DNA from: Bacillota bacterium
GTDB taxonomy: Bacteria; Vulcanimicrobiota; JAMDEM01
Reading direction: 5' to 3'
NCBI GenBank assembly: GCA_023486985.1
Contig: JAMDEM010000129.1
Span: 1 to 5,196, forward strand
Length of the DNA: 5,196 nucleotides
Made by a program: the position numbers and the translations under genes
The notes under the pieces: generated by a model
What the model was told of the DNA's origin: nothing
What the model saw: the letters and a program-made list of their open reading frames with translations, nothing else
Database searches by the model: none
Shown: in pieces, positions 1 through 4,947 of the stretch
Position numbering within the stretch: the first letter of the stretch is position 1
How the letters are laid out: the number at the start of each line of letters is the position of its first letter

Positions 1-26
1 TTAAACAGGAAAAGGCGGGGCTGGAA
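1..26 (+). repeat. 26-bp dispersed repeat, copy 1, at the window edge
   Basis: Positions 1-26 are identical to 664-689. The unit begins TTAAACAGGAAAAGG and ends GGGGCTGGAA. It is in the same orientation as the second copy, lies antisense inside the probable bshC frame, and starts exactly at the first base of the window, so its left boundary is unknown. A perfect 26-bp match in 5.2 kb is not expected by chance. Confidence 0.85.
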
Positions 27-139
27 GGAGCACAGGGATAAAACTCCTTTAGCTTCTCAAAGCTATAAAGGTAGTCGCAGGTAAGCCTTGTCTTTCCCGG
101 AAGACTTTTAAAATTTATCAATGCAAGCTCCTGCATCAT
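1..139 (-). CDS. bshC: Probable BshC, bacillithiol biosynthesis cysteine-adding enzyme, N-terminal fragment running off the left edge
   Basis: The frame gives 46 residues beginning MMQELALINFKSLPGK and reading on through TRLTCDYLYSFEKL to KEFYP before leaving the window. The pattern LPG-x-T-x-L-x-x-DYL-x-x-F-x-x-x-x-x-FYP is what I recall of the start of BshC, the enzyme that adds cysteine to GlcN-malate in bacillithiol synthesis. Too little is present to see catalytic regions. The start ATG at 139-137 overlaps the TGA of the upstream NTF2-like gene by 4 bp (ATGA), which implies translational coupling. An alternative start is the TTG at 121-119, which has AGGAG six bases upstream. The last nine or so codons lie in a 26-bp repeat shared with 664-689. 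If that repeat continued outside as it does at the other copy, the frame would hit TAA within three codons, so this could be a truncated gene or a contig-end artefact. The family call rests on a short match. Confidence 0.55.
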   Translation of the reverse strand, partial: MMQELALINFKSLPGKTRLTCDYLYSFEKLKEFYPCAPSSPAFSCL

Positions 140-600
140 TTAAAATCTTTTATTCTCCAGCCTGAAGAATCTTTAACAAAAACAACATAATTAACCTTAA
201 AACTTGCGCTGTCTTCTTTTTCTCTTAAAGTACTCTCGAGTATGGGAGGCGTGCTTCTTGAAACTGCAACGCCTTCTCCTGAACAGGCAAAGACAAGATT
301 TTTCAGAACCAGAGGCTTCATCTTAAAATTTTTCATGTCAAACATGATCTCAAGGCTTGATTTATATCCCTTTTGCATCTGGTCAACCTGCAGATTGTGT
401 GCTTTTGCAAAGTTTATAATTGCATCCTTTTCAATATCCATAACAGCGTTAATATCTTTTTTTTCATATGCCTGGTGCCATTTTTTTATAAGAGAACTTA
501 TCTCATTCTGGTCTGAATTTGACACATGATTATCTCCAAAAGCTGAATGGCAGAATAAAATAATTACCAAAAGCAAAATTAATGAAAGACGCTGAAACAT
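136..600 (-). CDS. Small exported protein with a likely NTF2-like (SnoaL/DUF4440-type) fold
   Basis: This is a 154-residue protein. Residues 1-22 form a signal peptide: Arg4, a hydrophobic run LSLILLLVIILF, and a likely signal peptidase I site after AFG. Cys17 follows Phe and does not make a lipobox. The mature part is about 130 residues. It has an opening amphipathic helix (SSLIKKWHQAYEKKDINAVM), a central basic stretch, and a closing strand pattern (FKVNYVVFVKD then GWRIKDF). This layout is typical of cone-shaped NTF2-like domains such as SnoaL or DUF4440, which bind small ligands or act as enzymes. No catalytic residues can be assigned, so substrate and role are unknown. The start is well supported by AGAGGTGA shortly upstream. 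The gene is first in a minus-strand pair and its TGA overlaps the ATG of the probable bshC. The coding call is firm; the fold call is inferred from the pattern. Confidence 0.75.
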   Translation of the reverse strand: MFQRLSLILLLVIILFCHSAFGDNHVSNSDQNEISSLIKKWHQAYEKKDINAVMDIEKDAIINFAKAHNLQVDQMQKGYKSSLEIMFDMKNFKMKPLVLKNLVFACSGEGVAVSRSTPPILESTLREKEDSASFKVNYVVFVKDSSGWRIKDFK

Positions 601-663
601 ATAATATCACCTCTTCTTAAAAATCAAGTAGTTTATTTCTTTGTAATTGCAAGTATTACCTCC

Positions 664-689
664 TTAAACAGGAAAAGGCGGGGCTGGAA
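664..689 (+). repeat. 26-bp dispersed repeat, copy 2, in the suhB leader
   Basis: This copy is identical to positions 1-26. It lies in the 101-bp divergent region between the NTF2-like gene and suhB and ends about 30 bases before the likely suhB TTG start. On the minus strand its end runs into AAGGAGG (665-659), a perfect Shine-Dalgarno core. Similarity to copy 1 stops abruptly after the GGAA. Confidence 0.85.
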
Positions 690-704
690 AGAAGTTATCA
701 AATG

Positions 705-711
705 AAAGGAG
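705..711 (+). promoter_or_regulatory. Ribosome binding site that decides the suhB start
   Basis: AAAGGAG lies eight bases before the TTG at 720, an ideal spacing. The upstream in-frame ATG at 702 has no good Shine-Dalgarno sequence at a suitable distance, and the AAAGGAG lies inside its second and third codons. This favours the TTG start. Confidence 0.55.
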
Positions 712-719
712 CAATAAAC

Positions 720-1496
720 TTGAAAGATACGCTGGAGACTGCAGTTCAAATTGCAAAAGAAGCCGGAAAAATAATACGTGAAAATCTGGGCAAAGCCCTG
801 CAGGTTGAATACAAGGGAAAAAGAGACCTGGTTACCGAGATTGACAAAAGATGCGAAGAACTTATTTATAAAAAAATCGGCTGTGCTTTTCCCCGCCACG
901 GCTTTATGGGAGAAGAGGGCACGAGAAAATCAGGAGAAGATGAATATGTCTGGATTGTGGATCCCCTTGACGGCACTACAAACTTTACTCACGGCTACCC
1001 TTTCGTTGCTGTTTCCCTGGCACTTGAATTCAAAGGAAAAATTATCCTTGGAGTTGTCCATGACCCCATCCTGAAGGAAACTTTTGCTTCAATAAAAGGT
1101 AAAGGTGCCAGTCTTGACTGTAAACCAATTCACGTTTCAAAGTCAGATGACATAAGCAAATCCCTTCTTGCCACCGGTTTTTCTTATGATTTTAAGCAGG
1201 ATCCCGGTCTGCAGATAAAACTTTTCGATGAATTCATAATGCTGGCTCAGGCAGTAAGGCGCGACGGTGCAGCCGCCCTTGACTTATGCTATATTGCCAT
1301 GGGGAGGTTTGACGGATTCTGGGAGATGAAACTACATCCCTGGGATACTGCTGCAGGTGTCTTAATTTTAAAAGAGGCAGGCGGGGTTGCAACTGATTTT
1401 AAGGGCAAAGATTATTCCATTTACGACCAGGAAATTATTGCCTCCAACGGGCTTCTTCATAAGCCCATAGTGGAGGCAATTTCAAAACACATTTAA
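720..1496 (+). CDS. suhB: Inositol-1-monophosphatase family protein (SuhB-like)
   Basis: Members of this family are Mg-dependent, Li-sensitive phosphatases that hydrolyse inositol 1-phosphate and related sugar or nucleotide phosphates. Residue numbers below count from the ATG at 702 (264 residues). Visible are the metal-binding GEEG (70-73), the family signature DPLDGTTN (87-94), the RRDGAAALDLCY segment (186-197) followed by GRFDGFWE, and the C-terminal signature WDTAAGVLILKEAGG (214-228). All metal ligands (E71, D87, D90, D215) are intact and the length is normal. I chose the TTG at 720 because AAAGGAG sits eight bases before it and the protein then opens with the usual helix (MKDTLETAVQIAKEAG, 258 residues). 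The ATG at 702 is the alternative. The true substrate cannot be told from sequence: SuhB proteins may also act in rRNA maturation, and relatives include fructose bisphosphatases. The gene is convergent with the coiled-coil SLT gene, 28 bp away. Confidence 0.92.
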   Translation: MKDTLETAVQIAKEAGKIIRENLGKALQVEYKGKRDLVTEIDKRCEELIYKKIGCAFPRHGFMGEEGTRKSGEDEYVWIVDPLDGTTNFTHGYPFVAVSLALEFKGKIILGVVHDPILKETFASIKGKGASLDCKPIHVSKSDDISKSLLATGFSYDFKQDPGLQIKLFDEFIMLAQAVRRDGAAALDLCYIAMGRFDGFWEMKLHPWDTAAGVLILKEAGGVATDFKGKDYSIYDQEIIASNGLLHKPIVEAISKHI

Positions 1497-1524
1497 TTCT
1501 TTCTGAAATATTCTCCCATGCCGT

Positions 1525-3288
1525 CTATCCATAGCGCCATGGCTGTGAATCCATTAATTCAAAAATATCTTTTACATAAGCCTCTGCCTCCGGCCCGTTA
1601 CCTTTATAACGTGCTACGGCGCCTCTTGTATCATATTTATTCTGGCTCAATTGCTCCTTCAGCTTGCCGGCGGCAAAGTCTATGTTATACTGAGGATCTC
1701 TTACTCCTCTTGATATGCTGTAATCAGGATAATCAAGTTTATTAACACCCGTCAACCCGTAACTTTCTCCGTTTTCTCCAACCTTATTTGAATTCCACTG
1801 GCTTTCTTTCCAGGCAATTGATTTTAAAAATGCCGGAGGAACGCCAAAGCGCTGTGCAGCCGATTCCATCATATCTGATATTTTTGTTCTGGAAAGATCA
1901 TGAACTTGATTCTCAACTTTACCTCCGCTCTGGTGCTCGGAACTGGCTGCGCCGGTGTTCACGGGCTCCTGGCTGTTTCCCTTATCCTCATTCTTTTTAG
2001 CCATAAGCTCTTCAATCTTTTTTTTGATTTCATACGCTCTGTTATCAATCTGCCCGAGAGCTGATTCAATCTGTGAAGATGCAGCCTTTAAAGAGGCGGA
2101 CCTTCTTTCCAGCTCAACATATTCTTTCTCCGATTGGGCAAGCTCATTTGAAATGGCAGACAGGCGGCTCTGTATTTCCTTCATCTTTTGCTCAAAAGGT
2201 TTTAATCTCTGCTCCAGCTGTTTTTCATTTGTCTCTAACTGCTGAATCTGTGAACCCGTCTGCTGTATCCTTGACTGCGTTTCTGCCTTACGGCTTTCAG
2301 CTTCTGTTTTTTGCTGCTCGAGAGTATTTTTCTGCTCTTCCATCTGATTTGCCAGATTATCAAGATTAAGCGCCTGCTGTTCCAGAGCCTCACCTGCAGC
2401 TGCGGTCCAGGGATTTGATCTCAAGGCTGCCGCTGTCGCATGAAGAGAAACAGCCTGAAGTCTGAAAGCTGCAATCTGAAGGGTAAGAGCGGCAACCTGA
2501 ACAGTAAGACCTATAATCCTCGCGGAAAGCTGTATTTCCTGAGATCTTAACTGAGCTTCCTGGCTCCTTAAATTATTTTTCCGGCTTCTTATCTGATTTA
2601 ATTGTCCCTCGGTTTCTCTCTTCTGGCTCTCAACACTCCTGAGTTCGCCCTCTTTCTGATTTTTCTCTCCCTCAACCTGTTGCTTTTTTGTTGCAACTTC
2701 CCTCAGCCTTTCTTCTGAAGCTTTTTCCTCTGCCTGTGCTTTTTGCTGTTCCATGCCAAACTTCATCCTGTCTGTCAGCGTCCTTTGCAGTTCATCCTTA
2801 AGCTGCTGAATTATTTCATCAATACTGCCCTGGAGATTAAGAGGCTTTTGCTGAAAAAACAGCTGCCCCAGGCTATTCAGGACTCCGGGGAAGGAAAGAC
2901 CCGGTTGGGAGGGAGGGTAACCCCCCGGAGCCTGATATAATGCCTGAGGCGCCATGCCCGCATTCATAAGACCGCCGCTTGCAAGCTTATCCATGTATGC
3001 AACAAACCTTATGGCAAATTCACCGTTTTTTTCTGTATCTTCCAATACGTCAAGAAGTCCGGCTGCCTGCTCATCACCAAACAAAACAGCCCTCTGAAGA
3101 AATTCTTTCAATACACTTTTTATAAAAGGGTTCCCGAGATCAAATGCCTGGGGGGCATAAATATCCATGGATTCTAAGGCAGGCAGTTCTTCTTTTTCTT
3201 TTTTTGAAAAATCTTTCTGTGCCAGATAAACAAGAGCAAGATTTCCAAAAGTGGCGCATCTTAATTCGTGTATTCTGTGAACCGTCAT
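1525..3288 (-). CDS. Long coiled-coil protein with a C-terminal lytic-transglycosylase-like (SLT) domain
   Basis: This is a 587-residue protein. The start at 3288 is chosen for its strong site GAGAGGTGG a few bases upstream; the frame stays open 55 codons further but without a usable ribosome site. Residues 1-105 are a mostly helical domain I do not recognise, followed by a Gly/Pro-rich linker (112-135). Residues 155-432 are a Q/E/K-rich coiled coil interrupted by a hydrophobic heptad block at 256-290 (VAALTLQ, IAAFRLQ). A polar linker (433-465) leads to an SLT-type domain (467-582). There the candidate catalytic Glu495 lies in AWKESQWNS, followed by GESYGLTGV (507-515), YNIDFAAGKL (534-543) and AVARYKGN (557-564). 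These match the order of ES, GLMQ, N-x-x-x-G and A-Y-N-x-G motifs in soluble lytic transglycosylases, although two of them deviate. No signal peptide is present from this start. Murein cleavage and a structural or localisation role for the coiled coil are inferences. The gene appears monocistronic. Confidence 0.85.
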   Translation of the reverse strand: MTVHRIHELRCATFGNLALVYLAQKDFSKKEKEELPALESMDIYAPQAFDLGNPFIKSVLKEFLQRAVLFGDEQAAGLLDVLEDTEKNGEFAIRFVAYMDKLASGGLMNAGMAPQALYQAPGGYPPSQPGLSFPGVLNSLGQLFFQQKPLNLQGSIDEIIQQLKDELQRTLTDRMKFGMEQQKAQAEEKASEERLREVATKKQQVEGEKNQKEGELRSVESQKRETEGQLNQIRSRKNNLRSQEAQLRSQEIQLSARIIGLTVQVAALTLQIAAFRLQAVSLHATAAALRSNPWTAAAGEALEQQALNLDNLANQMEEQKNTLEQQKTEAESRKAETQSRIQQTGSQIQQLETNEKQLEQRLKPFEQKMKEIQSRLSAISNELAQSEKEYVELERRSASLKAASSQIESALGQIDNRAYEIKKKIEELMAKKNEDKGNSQEPVNTGAASSEHQSGGKVENQVHDLSRTKISDMMESAAQRFGVPPAFLKSIAWKESQWNSNKVGENGESYGLTGVNKLDYPDYSISRGVRDPQYNIDFAAGKLKEQLSQNKYDTRGAVARYKGNGPEAEAYVKDIFELMDSQPWRYG

Positions 3289-3340
3289 TTTAACCACCTC
3301 TCCCTTCTTTTTTAAGATATCAATGCGAATCCACTTACAG

Positions 3341-3369
3341 TAAATATTTAAATGTTTCCAGTATGTAAA
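3341..3369 (-). promoter_or_regulatory. Weak candidate promoter for the coiled-coil SLT gene
   Basis: On the minus strand, TTTACA (3369-3364) is separated by 17 bases from TATTTA (3346-3341), about 50 bases upstream of the start codon. The -10 match is poor and the region is AT-rich, so chance matches are common. Confidence 0.2.
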
Positions 3370-3375
3370 AAGATT

Positions 3376-3403
3376 TTGAATAAAAAGTAAAAAGTTCTTT
3401 AAT
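3376..3403 (+). promoter_or_regulatory. Candidate sigma70-type promoter reading towards ubiX
   Basis: TTGAAT (3376-3381), a 16-base spacer and TTTAAT (3398-3403) give 4/6 and 5/6 matches to the housekeeping consensus. It would give the ubiX mRNA a leader of more than 200 bases that includes the 40-bp repeat. The AT-rich setting lowers confidence. Confidence 0.3.
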
Positions 3404-3554
3404 GAGATGTAAAAAACATTAAAAGCATGTAAACATTTTATGCGGGAGCACATCGTAAAATGCAGGAAATCCTGTCATAAAGGGGAATTTAGCGTTAACA
3501 TTGGTGCAGAATTTAAGGCTGTTTAAAAGGAGTTCTTTAGCGAGATTAAATTTA

Positions 3555-3594
3555 GAAATGGTTGTTCTCGCTTTGTACTCCATCTTGGACAAAA
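3555..3594 (+). repeat. 40-bp dispersed repeat, copy A, upstream of ubiX
   Basis: This copy matches 4612-4651 at 36 of 40 bases without gaps. The shared consensus opens GAAATRGTTGTTCTCGCTTT and closes with TGGACAAAA. It is in the same orientation as the other copies and lies 32 bases before the ubiX start. Downstream it continues CTCGTTCCGCTG (3601-3612), which resembles CTCACTCCGCTG (4770-4781 region) inside the long element after copy B. Copy A therefore looks like a shortened version of that element. Confidence 0.75.
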
Positions 3595-3626
3595 CTAAGG
3601 CTCGTTCCGCTGAAGGTGTAAAAAAC

Positions 3627-4190
3627 ATGAACATAATAGTAGGAATTACAGGTGCAACAGGAGTCATTTACGGTGTAAGGCTTCTGGAAGCTTTTAAGAA
3701 AATTAAGAATCTGGAAACCCATCTTATTATTTCCGACAATGCCAGAGAAATAATACCTCATGAAACCTCAATGAAAGTTAAAAAGGTTGAAAAGCTTGCT
3801 TCAAAAACTTATGATATAAATGACCTTTCTGCTGCAATTTCCAGCGGTTCCTGCCAGAGAGATGCAATGGTAATAGCTCCCTGCACCATTAAAACCATGT
3901 CCTTAATTGCCAATTCCATAAATTTAAATCTCCTGGTTCGTGCCGCTGACGTAACTTTGAAGGAGAGAAAACCTCTTATCCTTATGGTAAGAGAAACACC
4001 TCTCCATTACGGGCACCTTAAAAGCATGCTTCAACTTACAGAAATGGGAGCAATTATCATGCCTCCAAATCCGGTCTTTTATCACAAGCCGGAAACCATT
4101 GATGATATAATCAAACCTTCAATCGGAAGAATTCTTGATATTCTTGAACTCCCAAATAAACTAGTTAAAAGATGGGAGGGCTTGAGATAA
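3627..4190 (+). CDS. ubiX: Flavin prenyltransferase UbiX
   Basis: UbiX joins a dimethylallyl group to FMN to make prenyl-FMN, the cofactor of UbiD-family decarboxylases. This 187-residue protein has the standard length. It shows the N-terminal nucleotide-binding GITGATGVIYGVRLLEAF (6-23), THLIISDNAR (31-40) with the following HETS, AAISSGSC (69-76), MVIAPCTIKTM (81-91), the signature RAADVTLKERKPL (105-117), RETPLHYGHLKSM (122-134), PPNPVFY (146-152) and the C-terminal RWEGL (182-186). All parts of the family core are intact. The Thr at 11, where many homologues have Ser, is a mild change. The start is ATG 3627, preceded by GAAGGTG at good spacing; the frame is open 42 codons further through a repeat, which is not family sequence. 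The gene overlaps the start of the LpdD-like gene, so the two are probably co-translated. No UbiD gene is in the window, so the decarboxylation served is unknown. Confidence 0.95.
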   Translation: MNIIVGITGATGVIYGVRLLEAFKKIKNLETHLIISDNAREIIPHETSMKVKKVEKLASKTYDINDLSAAISSGSCQRDAMVIAPCTIKTMSLIANSINLNLLVRAADVTLKERKPLILMVRETPLHYGHLKSMLQLTEMGAIIMPPNPVFYHKPETIDDIIKPSIGRILDILELPNKLVKRWEGLR

Positions 4191-4618
4191 AGCTTATAAA
4201 GAAAAAAAAGATGGAAGATAATCCTGTAAGGCTTTTTCAGACATCTTTTGGAAAGCCTCCCTGCAAAATCTGGGCTTCCGCAATCGAAAATACGGGAAGC
4301 TTCACCATCAATCTTTGCGGCGGGACAAAACCTCATATAGGAGCCATGGCTCTTTCCCTTCCCTACCAGGGTTCAAAAAATAAGAAAAAGCTCTCCTGCA
4401 CAACTTCTCTTATTTGCGTGCCTCACCATAAAGAAGACGGGCTGGCTTTTGAACTTGCTGAAGAATCAGCCCGGTTTCTGGGAAAGGCCGTTGCACTGAC
4501 TGTGGGAATCCATATAGACAATGCGTCTGAAGATGAAATAAAGAAACTCTCATCTAACGCACGAAAAAGCATGCGTTTGCTGATAAAAACTTTGTTAAAG
4601 AAGGAAGCATGGAAATAG
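4172..4618 (+). CDS. LpdD-like protein, probable prenylated-flavin chaperone partner of UbiX/UbiD
   Basis: This is a protein of up to 148 residues. The diagnostic part is CGGTKPHIGAMALSLPY, matching the GG-x-x-PHIGAVALA-x-P motif I associate with small LpdD-type subunits encoded beside UbiX and UbiD in gallate and hydroxybenzoate decarboxylase operons. Their fold has been compared with proteasome-assembly chaperones, and a role in handling prenyl-FMN has been proposed for them. The rest fits a compact alpha/beta domain: CTTSLICVPHHKEDGLAFELAE, then a helix and VALTVGIHIDNASEDEIKKL. The start is uncertain. ATG 4172 overlaps the ubiX end by 19 bp, while ATG 4211 (135 residues) lies 20 bp after the ubiX stop; neither has a clear ribosome site. 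GGGAGGG at 4174-4180 is better placed for the ATA at 4187, a very rare start. The stop codon TAG (4616-4618) lies inside a dispersed repeat, so the last few residues may not be ancestral. The family call comes from motif and neighbourhood. Confidence 0.75.
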   Translation: MGGLEIKLIKKKKMEDNPVRLFQTSFGKPPCKIWASAIENTGSFTINLCGGTKPHIGAMALSLPYQGSKNKKKLSCTTSLICVPHHKEDGLAFELAEESARFLGKAVALTVGIHIDNASEDEIKKLSSNARKSMRLLIKTLLKKEAWK

Positions 4619-4651
4619 TTGTTCTCGCTTTTTACTCCCTCGTGGACAAAA
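4612..4651 (+). repeat. 40-bp dispersed repeat, copy B, covering the lpdD-like stop codon
   Basis: It aligns to 3555-3594 with four mismatches in 40 bases and no gaps (GAAATAGTTGTTCTCGCTTT here). It supplies the TAG stop of the lpdD-like gene at 4616-4618 and leads directly into the hairpin-rich element at 4652 onward. Confidence 0.75.
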
Positions 4652-4664
4652 TTTGTGGAACTCA

Positions 4665-4725
4665 GGGTTTTGCGGAATCTTCTAGGCTACGCATTCGCTT
4701 CGCCAAGAAGTTCCAGCCAAAACCC
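4665..4725. repeat. Imperfect long inverted repeat within the element
   Basis: The left arm (4665-4683) has GGGTTTT then GGAATCTTCT. The right arm (4706-4725) has AGAAGTTCC then AAAACCC. They pair as GGGTTTT with AAAACCC and GGAA-CTTCT with AGAAGTTCC, with one bulged T and a small internal loop. The loop of 22 bases holds CGCTTCGCC. No T-tract follows, so a plain intrinsic terminator is unlikely. Confidence 0.55.
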
Positions 4726-4777
4726 GTGCTTTTGCCCCGCAAACCCTTCCTGTTCGGTCGGGACGCACCTCACTCCG

Positions 4778-4823
4778 CTGCAAAATCCAAACTCGCCTTT
4801 GGCTCAAACAGTGGATTTTGCAG
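4778..4823. repeat. Perfect 12-bp inverted repeat within the element
   Basis: CTGCAAAATCCA (4778-4789) and TGGATTTTGCAG (4812-4823) are exact reverse complements, separated by 22 bases that contain a small GCC-TTT-GGC hairpin (4795-4803). No T-tract follows, so it is more likely a repeat-family stem or mRNA structure than a terminator. Confidence 0.7.
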
Positions 4824-4947
4824 ACGCTCCACTTCGCCAAGTTTTGTTAGCCACTCAGTCCGTAGAAGCTTCGCCCAACTACTTCCAACCTTATCTGCAA
4901 GTAAAAGTTTTCTCTCAATTCTAAACTTTCAACAGAGGTGACTTATC

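Larger units (their letters stand above)
3289..3626. other. 338-bp AT-rich divergent intergenic region between the SLT gene and ubiX
   Basis: No convincing gene lies here. The half next to the SLT gene is very AT-rich. It holds three copies of ATGTAAA (3363-3369, 3407-3413, 3427-3433), the palindrome TAAATATTTA (3341-3350) and TTACAGTAA (3335-3343), any of which could be protein-binding sites. Candidate promoters on both strands are listed separately. A 28-codon open frame (3440-3526, MREHIVKCRKSCHKGEF onward) has no ribosome site. The right part holds a copy of the dispersed 40-bp repeat and the ubiX ribosome site GAAGGTG. Confidence 0.6.
4652..4870. repeat. Hairpin-rich non-coding intergenic element between the lpdD-like gene and ptb
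   Basis: This stretch of the 330-bp gap differs from its neighbours. It is richer in CpG and in CTTCGCC or CGCTTCGCC type words, and two frames stay open across it without ribosome sites or recognisable protein sequence. It holds two separate inverted repeats, listed individually, and starts immediately after copy B of the 40-bp repeat. This looks like a non-autonomous repetitive element rather than a gene. The right boundary is not clear. From about 4870 to the ptb ribosome site the sequence is ordinary AT-rich leader. Confidence 0.5.

Noticed and set aside
242..529. 95-codon plus-strand frame opposite the NTF2-like gene
   Set aside because: The minus-strand protein has a signal peptide, a good ribosome site and a plausible fold; the plus-strand frame is its shadow.
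643..659. GTAAT-N7-ATTAC operator-like inverted repeat in the divergent region
   Set aside because: Arms of only 5 bp in AT-rich DNA are common by chance and it overlaps a ribosome-site-like sequence on the other strand; no regulator can be named.
1497..1524. A bidirectional terminator between the convergent suhB and SLT genes
   Set aside because: The 28-bp gap has no inverted repeat or T-tract; any terminator would have to lie within the coding regions.
1788..2940. Several plus-strand open frames opposite the coiled-coil gene
   Set aside because: They are antisense shadows of the long coiled-coil frame, with no ribosome sites or recognisable protein sequence.
3289..3453. A 55-codon N-terminal extension of the SLT protein containing an aromatic-rich hydrophobic stretch that could act as a membrane anchor
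   Set aside because: The ATG at 3453 has no ribosome site at a usable distance, the sequence is AT-rich intergenic in character, and a strong GAGAGGTGG lies just before the ATG at 3288. Kept in mind because it would change the predicted location of the protein.
3463..3474. CAGGA-AA-TCCTG palindrome in the ubiX upstream region
   Set aside because: The arms are short with a two-base centre, so it cannot form a useful hairpin, and a single copy gives no support as an operator.
3501..3626. A 42-codon N-terminal extension of UbiX
   Set aside because: It reads through dispersed repeat copy A and is not family sequence. The ATG at 3627 has GAAGGTG upstream and gives the standard UbiX start.
4609..4941. 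Two overlapping plus-strand open frames of 110 and 101 codons between the lpdD-like gene and ptb
   Set aside because: No ribosome sites, no recognisable domains, two frames open over the same hairpin-rich repeat, and the first begins in the end of the lpdD-like gene. Openness is explained by composition of the element.
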